This document shows, piece after piece, positions 6,355-11,931 of a stretch of DNA of 11,931 nt (position 1 is its first letter; every line of letters begins with the position of its first letter). Both the position numbers and the translations under genes were made by a program. The notes under the pieces were generated by a model, which worked only from the letters and a program-made list of their open reading frames with translations, had not been told where the DNA came from and did no database searches. Origin of the DNA: Pontimonas sp. (GTDB lineage Bacteria; Actinomycetota; Actinomycetes; Actinomycetales; Microbacteriaceae); assembly GCA_023263045.1 (NCBI GenBank), contig JALQXU010000020.1, forward strand, positions 1 through 11,931. The letters are read 5' to 3'.

Positions 6355-7377
6355 ATGAGAGTCGCTTTTTGTGGCGCGGGAGCTGTCGGGGCGTCCCTCA
6401 GCGCAGACATGATTAACGCCGGAGTAGACGTCACTGTCATTGATCCGTGGCCCGCGCACGTGGATGCAATCCGCGCAGGCGGTCTCACTGTGAACATGAC
6501 GCAAGGGGTCGAGAATACGCGCTTTGAGCCACTCCATATCTCTGACGTGGCAAAGCTTCGCGAACCCTTCGACATCGTTTTCACCGGAGTGAAGTCCTAT
6601 GACACACGCTGGGTCGCAGAACTCATGAAGCCACTAATGGCGAAGGATTCGGTTTTCGTCGGTACTCAAAACGGCATGACAATCGATGAGGTCTCAGAAA
6701 TCCTCGGACCGGAACGCACAGTGGGTTGTGTGGTGGGAATTGCCGCCAACATGCCAGAACCAGGTCTGATCAATCGTGAAGTAACCCGTGAGGGAACGTG
6801 GCTGGCGGTGGGATCAGTGCAGGGCCCCGTCACTCAACAGGTGGAAAAAGTTCACGAGCTTCTGTCCCACGGTGCCCAGGTGCAAATTACCGAAGACATT
6901 CGATCCGCCAAATGGATGAAACTTCTGGCCAACATTCCCGAAATGTTGCCTTCGGGCATTCTGGGTGCACCCCTCGTCGAAGCGGCACAGGACCCGGAGG
7001 TTCGCACCGCTATGGATTCCGCCTCGAGGGAGGCTTACGCTTTAGCGCAGACTCTGGGAGTGACGTTCATGCCCTCCCTCGGCATCGCGGCAGAGGACGT
7101 CCCTGATTCCGACCAATACGCTCTCGACCTGCTCGACGCGGTGTTGGCCCGTTTCTCGAAACCCACAACCAGGGTTGCGGTGCTCCAAGACTGGGATAAA
7201 GGTCGCCGAGCCGAGCTGGATGCCTTTAGCGGTTATGTGGTCAAGAAAGGCCGTGAATTGGGGGTTCCAACCCCAGTCAACGAGGAGATTCTGAACCTCG
7301 CGATGCGCATTGAGTCAGGCGACCTCGTCCCCTCGTGGGAAAACAAGTCTCTCCTGGTTGCCGCAGGCGCACACTAG
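6355..7377 (+). CDS. Ketopantoate reductase (PanE/ApbA) family oxidoreductase
   Basis: This 340-residue NAD(P)-dependent enzyme has the N-terminal nucleotide motif FCGAGAVGA and the C-terminal ApbA helical domain. By comparison with E. coli PanE (alignment from memory), the catalytic residues are kept: N106 (TQNGMT), K189 (KWMKLLAN) and E287 (GRRAELDA). Two substrate-contact positions appear changed: the second Asn after the lysine is Met197, and the Ser before the LQD motif is Ala275. With a catabolic operon around it and no panB or panC, it is more likely a 2-hydroxyacid or 2-oxoacid oxidoreductase of the pathway than a pantothenate biosynthesis enzyme. The start at 6355 has AGGAG seven to twelve bases upstream. 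A GTG at 6340 would overlap the previous gene and add five residues. It is the last gene of the operon and ends 23 bases from the convergent M24 gene. Confidence 0.87.
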   Translation: MRVAFCGAGAVGASLSADMINAGVDVTVIDPWPAHVDAIRAGGLTVNMTQGVENTRFEPLHISDVAKLREPFDIVFTGVKSYDTRWVAELMKPLMAKDSVFVGTQNGMTIDEVSEILGPERTVGCVVGIAANMPEPGLINREVTREGTWLAVGSVQGPVTQQVEKVHELLSHGAQVQITEDIRSAKWMKLLANIPEMLPSGILGAPLVEAAQDPEVRTAMDSASREAYALAQTLGVTFMPSLGIAAEDVPDSDQYALDLLDAVLARFSKPTTRVAVLQDWDKGRRAELDAFSGYVVKKGRELGVPTPVNEEILNLAMRIESGDLVPSWENKSLLVAAGAH

Positions 7378-7400
7378 CTACCCGTGAAGGTGCCTGGTCC

Positions 7401-8687
7401 TTAGTAAGGATTGGCCACAAAGAGCTCTTGCGCGGGGAATCGAGTGAGGACCTGAGATCCGGTCTCGGTAATCACCACTTCTTCCTCAATCCGAGCGGCG
7501 GAGATGCCATCCGGTGCTGGGCAATACGTCTCGAGGGCAAAAACCATACCTGCCTTGATTTCAACAGGGTGAGACATCGAGTTCAGCCTGGAAATGATCG
7601 GGCGTTCGTGGAGACCCAATCCCAGACCGTGTCCGAACTGAAGCCCGAACGCTTCCATTTCGTTGGGGAACCCAAATTCGGTGGCTTCGGGCCAGAGGGC
7701 AGCGACCTCATCCGTTCCGACGCCGGGGCCCACTTTGTCGATCGCGGCATCCATCCACTCACGAGCCCTCGTGTAGGCGTCGTGTTGGGCGGGGGTAGAA
7801 CTTCCTACCGAGAACGTTCGGTAGTAGCAGGTTCGGTAACCATTGAACGAGTGGATGATGTCAAAGAAAGCTTGGTCTCCCGGACGAATAATCTTGTCGG
7901 AGAAGTTGTGCGGGTGAGGGTTGCACCGCTCCCCCGACACAGCGTTGATAGCCTCGACCTGGTCAGAACCCATCTCGTATAGTCGCTTCGCGGCGAGCGC
8001 CACAATCTCGTTTTCGCGAATGCCCGGTTTCAACACATCCACAATGTCCTGATAGACACCATCCACCATCGCGGCAGCCTGGGAGAGCAACATAATCTCG
8101 TCCGCGGACTTGATGGCTCGCGCATCGAGCATGTGCTGCTGGATGTCGACAACCTTGAGACCTTGGGCTTGCATTTCGAAGAGGAAAGCCGGCTCGACAA
8201 TGTCAACCCCAATGGGATCGTTCACCACCCCAGCATCCGTAAGCATGCCCTTGATCATCGTCACGGCCTCTTTCATGAGACCAACGTCAGGGTTAATCGC
8301 CCCTCGGAGACCCAGCATTCCGGCGTGGGAATGCCCGTCATGAATCCACGGCGAGAAAAGCCTGTGGTGTTTCGCTGCTGAACCAAAGTCCCAAATGTGG
8401 GGCTTTCCATCGGGCATCAGGAGGGCGTATCGAGACATTTTGTCTCCCAGTGCTCCCCCGATCCAGGTCTGTGTCGTGTAGCGAATGTTATAAAAGTCAA
8501 AAAGAAGGAAAGCCCCGCACTCACTGGCCTCGAGTGCTTTCAGCGCACGGTCGAGGCGGTAATCACGCAGCCGGTGAAAATCGACGCGCTGCTCGTAATC
8601 CACACCCATCGTTCCGTGAGCAGGAATCTGACGGTTCGCAAAATCCAGTGCCGGAACAAGCGGGGCTGGAGTGAAATCGGAGGTCAT
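7401..8687 (-). CDS. M24 family metallopeptidase-like protein (creatinase/Xaa-Pro peptidase/DddP fold) with altered metal site
   Basis: This is a 428-residue protein with a creatinase N-terminal domain (about 35-185, including LLFDFYNIRYTT) and a C-terminal pita-bread catalytic domain (about 190-425). Of the five M24 metal ligands, four are kept: D276 (AFFDII), H353 (FGHGLGLGLHERP), E386 (ALETY) and E401 (ARIEEEV). The second Asp is replaced by Cys287 in GYRTCYYRTF. So it is unlikely to be a standard two-metal aminopeptidase. M24-fold relatives include creatinase (no metal needed), ectoine hydrolase and the DMSP lyase DddP. The N-terminal domain reminds me of DddP, but that enzyme keeps the Asp. 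No signal peptide is seen, so it is cytoplasmic. It lies downstream of the ABC importer genes on the same strand, and may act on the imported substrate as a hydrolase or lyase. Its upstream gap holds a terminator and possibly its own promoter. Confidence 0.88.
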   Translation of the reverse strand: MTSDFTPAPLVPALDFANRQIPAHGTMGVDYEQRVDFHRLRDYRLDRALKALEASECGAFLLFDFYNIRYTTQTWIGGALGDKMSRYALLMPDGKPHIWDFGSAAKHHRLFSPWIHDGHSHAGMLGLRGAINPDVGLMKEAVTMIKGMLTDAGVVNDPIGVDIVEPAFLFEMQAQGLKVVDIQQHMLDARAIKSADEIMLLSQAAAMVDGVYQDIVDVLKPGIRENEIVALAAKRLYEMGSDQVEAINAVSGERCNPHPHNFSDKIIRPGDQAFFDIIHSFNGYRTCYYRTFSVGSSTPAQHDAYTRAREWMDAAIDKVGPGVGTDEVAALWPEATEFGFPNEMEAFGLQFGHGLGLGLHERPIISRLNSMSHPVEIKAGMVFALETYCPAPDGISAARIEEEVVITETGSQVLTRFPAQELFVANPY

Positions 8688-8704
8688 GAAGCTTTCTTTC
8701 GGGG

Positions 8705-8733
8705 AGTTTTGGGGCGCTAAGAGCCCACGTCAA
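8705..8733 (-). promoter_or_regulatory. Possible promoter upstream of the M24 gene
   Basis: On the minus strand TTGACG (8733-8728) is a good -35 match. AAAACT (8710-8705), 17 bases on, is a poor -10. A start near 8698 would leave a leader of only about ten bases before the ATG at 8687, so the element may be wrong. It would allow M24 to be made separately from the ABC genes, whose terminator lies just upstream. Confidence 0.22.
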
Positions 8734-8774
8734 GACAAAATCAGTAAAGGAGAGGTCATTGATTTGCCGGGCAA

Positions 8775-8802
8775 CCTGGGGAGGGATTTCTCCCTCCCCA
8801 GG
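8775..8802 (-). terminator. Perfect 12-bp hairpin after the binding-protein gene
   Basis: CCTGGGGAGGGA, loop TTTC, then TCCCTCCCCAGG form a perfect, very GC-rich stem 31 bases after the stop of the binding-protein gene. On the minus strand the stem is followed by TTGCCCGG rather than a run of T, so it is an I-shaped terminator or mRNA 3' end protector rather than a classic one. An 11-base palindrome (TTGCC-G-GGCAA, 8764-8774) abuts it. It would limit read-through from the transporter genes into M24. Confidence 0.7.
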
Positions 8803-8832
8803 CGCTTAGCAAGGGGATAATCTGCTAGAGAT

Positions 8833-9900
8833 TTACCACTCAGGGGTGACCGACGGGTCATCCCATGCGACGGTTCCCTCGAGGGATCCATCCAGGGTGA
8901 CCTTCGGGTTCGGCATGTAAAGCACCGAACCGTCATCGTCACGTCCGAGAGAGGTGTCACCGGTCATGGCGCGGTAGATACCGACCACAGCGTTCTCACC
9001 ATCCCATGAGGAGGACTGGAATACGGTTCCATCGAGCTTGCCCTCACCCACGAGCGGGTTACCCAGAAGGGTGTTACCAATCGAGGTGATGATCAGCTGG
9101 TCGAGGTCCATTCCGCGTGCCTCAGCAGCAGCGATGGCACCGGCGACCATGGTGTCGTCAGCGGCGTAGATTCCACCAACGTTTTCCTCACCAACAGCGG
9201 TCAACATCTCCGATGCGGCCAGCTGAGAGTCGTCCTTGTTCCAGTCACCAGGCTGCTCGGCCAGGATGGTCACGTTGGGGCACTCAGCAGCAACGGTCTC
9301 CTTGAAGCCGTTTCCGCGGAGAGTAGCAACAGAGTTACCCGTGAGACCGTTCACCTGAATCACGCCAACCTCGGCGCCATCAGCGAAGGCACAGAACATT
9401 TCAGCCGAAGCTGCACCCTGTCCGTAGCTGTCGGTACCGGAGTAACCGTAGGTCAGGTCGGTGTCCTCGGGGTTCACATCAGCGTTGGTGATCCACACAG
9501 GGATTCCCGCAGCGTTTGCGGCCTCAAGGCAGGGACGAATCGAGTCCGCCACAGCGGGCCACAGGATGATGCCGTCGGGCTGGGCAGCGACAGCAACTTC
9601 ACATTCGCTGGCCTGCTTGTCGGCGTCATACTCCGAGTTGGTGATGGTCAAGGTGATGCCGAGTTCGGCTGCCTTGGCTTCCATTGGGGGCAGGTATGTG
9701 GTTCCATAAGGTTGGTCGTTACCTTGTGGGAGAAGTGCGTAGACCTCGTAGGTCTCTCCACCTGCTGTAGCGGTGTCGCCGCTGTCGGTCGAACCAGAGT
9801 CTGTAGCTGCTGGTTCGTCGGCAGCAGCACAACCTGCAAGAGTCAGACCAGCAACAGCAAGCATTCCTGCGGTTGCGAGCCCAATGCGAGACTTTCGCAT
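8833..9900 (-). CDS. ABC transporter substrate-binding lipoprotein, sugar-type (Peripla_BP_4-like)
   Basis: This is a 355-residue extracellular binding protein that captures the substrate and delivers it to the RbsC-type permeases. Residues 1-24 are a lipoprotein signal (charged MRKSR, hydrophobic stretch, lipobox LAGC) with C24 to be lipidated and anchored to the membrane. A Ser/Thr/Asp/Ala-rich tether follows to about residue 45. The rest is a two-lobe type I periplasmic binding fold related to ribose-binding proteins (VYALLPQGNDQPYG at the start, PDGIILWPA, AGIPVWITNADV, GIYAADDTMVAGAIAAAEARG). Four further cysteines in the mature part could form disulfides. The ATG at 9900 was chosen because AGAGG lies eight bases upstream and the signal peptide begins there; an upstream in-frame start at 9993 would spoil the signal. 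The gene follows permease 1 after 49 bases. The ligand cannot be predicted; a sugar, polyol or other polar small molecule is typical of the family. Confidence 0.93.
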   Translation of the reverse strand: MRKSRIGLATAGMLAVAGLTLAGCAAADEPAATDSGSTDSGDTATAGGETYEVYALLPQGNDQPYGTTYLPPMEAKAAELGITLTITNSEYDADKQASECEVAVAAQPDGIILWPAVADSIRPCLEAANAAGIPVWITNADVNPEDTDLTYGYSGTDSYGQGAASAEMFCAFADGAEVGVIQVNGLTGNSVATLRGNGFKETVAAECPNVTILAEQPGDWNKDDSQLAASEMLTAVGEENVGGIYAADDTMVAGAIAAAEARGMDLDQLIITSIGNTLLGNPLVGEGKLDGTVFQSSSWDGENAVVGIYRAMTGDTSLGRDDDGSVLYMPNPKVTLDGSLEGTVAWDDPSVTPEW

Positions 9901-9933
9901 AATGTGTGCCTCTTTCCGTTTGTTTTCATGGAC

Positions 9934-9951
9934 AGCCACCAAATGGTGACT
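9934..9951. repeat. Inverted repeat between permease and binding-protein genes
   Basis: A perfect 12-base palindrome CACCAAATGGTG (9937-9948) is extended by AG and CT after one mismatch. It overlaps the permease stop codon and lies in the 49-base gap before the binding-protein gene. It could be a small hairpin that shields the binding-protein mRNA or slows read-through, or an operator. No promoter is evident in the gap. Confidence 0.35.
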
Positions 9952-10987
9952 ATGACCCAGACCCTGGGATCTGGGGTTTCGCCCGGCCCACACGGAGTGA
10001 TTTCACACTTCCGAGGACCGCGCGAAGATTAGCGGGGTCGGTAGTCACCGCGAGGAGCAGGATTCCACCGATAAAGATTTGCTGGATAGGTACCTGGACA
10101 CCCGACAGCGTTAGAGCAACCTGCAGGATTCCCAGAGACGCCGCTCCAATGAGGGTTCCCACGATCGACCCACGTCCACCCTTGAGGTAGTTACCTCCGA
10201 TGATGGCGGCGGCGAAACTCGCGAGCAGAACGGTCGAACCAGCGGTCGGGTCAGCTGTGGTGCGCTCGAGGGTGTTAATGACGCCCGCAAGCGCGGACAC
10301 AAAGCCCGAAATCATGAAGCCGGTGAATATTCTCCGCTTCACCGGAATTCCGGCGTCGTAGGCGGCCTGCCTGTTTCCACCGACTGCGAAGAACTCACGT
10401 CCGCTTCTCACGCGAGACACAAAAAGCTGAATGGCAATGAACACCAGGATAAAGATGATGATGCGCGGGGTGATGGGCCCCACGAGCGGCATACCAAAGG
10501 CAATACCCGCGTCCTTGTTCTCGAGGCTGACAGGAGCCTCGTCGGAGAGCACAAAAGCAATACCCCGTAGAGCAAATAGGCTGCCCAGCGTCGCAATAAA
10601 GGAGTTAATCCCCACGACGGCGACGAAGAACGCATTGATGAGCCCGACCACGAGCCCCGTAGCGAGAGCTGCCAAAATCCCGACCCAGATGTCTGGAATG
10701 AGCGCCATAACGACACCAGAGAGCGCGAGCGTACTCGCCACACTCAGGTCGAGCTCGCCCATCAGAATCACCGCAGTGAGTCCGAGCGCAACGATTCCAA
10801 TCAGCGCAATGCGGCCGAGACTCACCTGATACGCGGTGAAAACGAGTGGCTCAAAGAACGCGACTCCAATGAGAATGACGGTCAGCAATGCCACACCGCG
10901 CCCCTCGGTCCTCCGCGCAAGGGTAGTCCTGACACGTCCGACAAATGATTGATCGGCGACTTTGCCAAGTTGCATTGCCTGGGTCAT
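9950..10987 (-). CDS. RbsC-type ABC transporter permease (sugar import), subunit 1
   Basis: This 345-residue integral membrane protein of the ribose/xylose-type permease family forms half of the import channel. A charged cytoplasmic N-terminus (1-30) is followed by about eight to ten hydrophobic segments. The family signature after the second of these is MGELDLSV (76-83). The ATPase-contact loop is near 200-218 (AVGGNRQAAYDAGIPVKRR). Its ATG overlaps the stop of the next permease upstream by four bases (ATGA, 10984-10987), so the two are translationally coupled and probably form a heterodimer. The gene precedes the binding-protein gene by 49 bases. The ATP-binding subunit is not in the window. 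The family assignment is strong, the substrate unknown. Confidence 0.93.
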   Translation of the reverse strand: MTQAMQLGKVADQSFVGRVRTTLARRTEGRGVALLTVILIGVAFFEPLVFTAYQVSLGRIALIGIVALGLTAVILMGELDLSVASTLALSGVVMALIPDIWVGILAALATGLVVGLINAFFVAVVGINSFIATLGSLFALRGIAFVLSDEAPVSLENKDAGIAFGMPLVGPITPRIIIFILVFIAIQLFVSRVRSGREFFAVGGNRQAAYDAGIPVKRRIFTGFMISGFVSALAGVINTLERTTADPTAGSTVLLASFAAAIIGGNYLKGGRGSIVGTLIGAASLGILQVALTLSGVQVPIQQIFIGGILLLAVTTDPANLRAVLGSVKSLRVGRAKPQIPGSGS

Positions 10988-11931
10988 CGCTGGGATACCT
11001 TCCGTGCAAGTGCGTCAATGGAGACGGCGAGAACGATCAGAAGGCCTAGAGCCACCTGCTGGTAGCCGAAGCCGATGCCCGAGAGAACGAGGATGTTGGT
11101 CAAAACGCTGACGAAGATAACTCCGAGAAGCGTGCGAAGCACACTTCCTCGACCTCCGAAGACGCTTGTTCCTCCCACGATGATGGCGGCCAGGGCACGG
11201 AACTCATACCCCAAACCGTCATTGGACACAGCGGTGTTCGAGAACGCAGCCATCACGAACCCTGCAATCATCGCTGCCACCGCGGTCACCACGAAAGCGC
11301 CGATGATGACAAGCCCCGTGTTGGTACCACCCAGCCTCGTCGCATTTTCGTTGACGCCGAAAGAGCGAACTAGGAAGCCGAAGTTTGTCCGGGTCAGCAG
11401 GATTTGCAGAAGTATCGCCATGATGACCAACACGATGGCGGAGTAAGGAACCGGTCCGATCTTGCTCGAACCAAAAGTCGCAATAGGTCCATCCGGCGGT
11501 CCGAAAAAGATTGAACCGCCGGAGAAGAACCGCAAGAGTCCGAGCCCGATGTAGGTCGTTGACAGCGTAACGATGACGGCGTTTGCTTTGAAATATCCCA
11601 CAGCTACGCCATTAACAACGCCATAGAAGAGCGCAGCGACCAGTGCCGCCAGCATGGCGACGGGAATGTTGTATTCATTGCTTACGGCGACAAAGATCAC
11701 CGCAGAGGTGGCGATTTGCGCGACCACCGAGAGATCGAGGTAGTTGCCGCTGATGACGACGAAGGTCATGCCCACAGCAACAATTCCTAGCGGCGCTGCG
11801 CGGTGCAAGACATCCGCAATGTTGATCAGGGAGGCAAACCCATCGATAAAGACCACCGCAAAGACAACCAGAATCGCGGTGAAGACGAAGATTCCGTTTT
11901 CGGCAGCCCAGGTAAGCCAGCGAGCCTGCTT
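10984..11931 (-). CDS. RbsC-type ABC transporter permease, subunit 2, 5' end beyond window
   Basis: This second, distinct permease of the ribose type is open to the right edge. The frame continues upstream past the internal GTG at 11856 for 25 more codons (ending TAILVVFAVVFIDGF), which supply the first membrane segment, so the true start lies outside the window. The signature after the second segment reads SGNYLDLSVV. The ATPase-contact loop is VRSFGVNENATRLGG, and the C-terminus has the usual GGTSVFGGRGSVLRT segment. It ends in an ATGA overlap with permease 1. Two unlike permeases in one importer are common in some sugar systems (for example Lsr-like ones), whereas RbsC itself is a homodimer. 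The ATPase gene is expected further upstream. Confidence 0.92.
   Translation of the reverse strand, partial: KQARWLTWAAENGIFVFTAILVVFAVVFIDGFASLINIADVLHRAAPLGIVAVGMTFVVISGNYLDLSVVAQIATSAVIFVAVSNEYNIPVAMLAALVAALFYGVVNGVAVGYFKANAVIVTLSTTYIGLGLLRFFSGGSIFFGPPDGPIATFGSSKIGPVPYSAIVLVIMAILLQILLTRTNFGFLVRSFGVNENATRLGGTNTGLVIIGAFVVTAVAAMIAGFVMAAFSNTAVSNDGLGYEFRALAAIIVGGTSVFGGRGSVLRTLLGVIFVSVLTNILVLSGIGFGYQQVALGLLIVLAVSIDALARKVSQR

Noticed and set aside
7398..7410. Palindrome TCCTTA-G-TAAGGA at the convergent gene ends as a bidirectional terminator
   Set aside because: The arms meet with a one-base centre, so an RNA hairpin cannot form well, the stem is AT-rich and there is no T-run. It overlaps the M24 stop codon and may be chance.
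7335..7982. Plus-strand open frame of 215 codons overlapping the KPR-like end and the M24 gene
   Set aside because: It is antisense to the well-conserved M24 catalytic domain, and its product shows no family features.
7401..8687. Calling the M24 protein a DMSP lyase (DddP)
   Set aside because: The N-terminal domain looks similar from memory, but a metal-ligand Asp required in DddP is Cys here and the surrounding catalytic loop differs.
9901..9993. Upstream start (9993) for the binding protein
   Set aside because: It would place 31 unrelated residues before a clear lipoprotein signal and overlap the permease gene; ATG 9900 has a ribosome site.

Overview
This window reads as a catabolic gene cluster from a moderately GC-rich bacterium, most likely an actinomycete. 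The signs are a short LAGC-type lipoprotein signal on the binding protein, a GabD1-like aldehyde dehydrogenase, a fused E1 alpha/beta 2-oxoacid dehydrogenase and tight gene packing. A Microbacteriaceae-like relative would fit, but nothing here fixes the taxon. No RNA gene, mobile element, CRISPR array or origin was seen. Every gap between genes is under about 150 bases.

Layout. On the minus strand, 1-2695 holds the 5' part of a lipoylated E2 acyltransferase gene (it runs off the left edge) and, upstream of it and overlapping by one base, a single-chain E1 alpha-beta 2-oxoacid dehydrogenase. A compact divergent control region (about 2730-2871) separates this from a tightly packed plus-strand operon. 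That operon encodes a VOC metalloprotein, a GntR/FCD repressor, an aldehyde dehydrogenase, a 3-hydroxyisobutyrate-dehydrogenase-like oxidoreductase and a ketopantoate-reductase-like protein. It meets, end to end, a minus-strand M24 (creatinase/Xaa-Pro peptidase fold) gene at 7401-8687. Upstream of that, also on the minus strand, lie a sugar-type ABC importer lipoprotein and two different RbsC-type permeases. The second permease runs off the right edge. The ATPase and the E3 (dihydrolipoamide dehydrogenase) are not in the window.

How it may work together (inference). The ABC importer brings in a small substrate. The M24 enzyme may hydrolyse or otherwise open it. Two alcohol dehydrogenase-like enzymes and an aldehyde dehydrogenase oxidise the product to a 2-oxoacid, and E1-E2(-E3) converts that to an acyl-CoA. 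The FCD repressor probably senses a carboxylic acid of the pathway and acts at the divergent region, where two inverted repeats and a good minus-strand promoter are visible. A branched hydroxyacid such as pantoate, or another valine-like carbon skeleton, would suit this enzyme set. However, three enzymes (M24, KPR-like, HIBADH-like) carry changes at residues that normally bind metal or substrate, so the actual substrate is probably not the textbook one.
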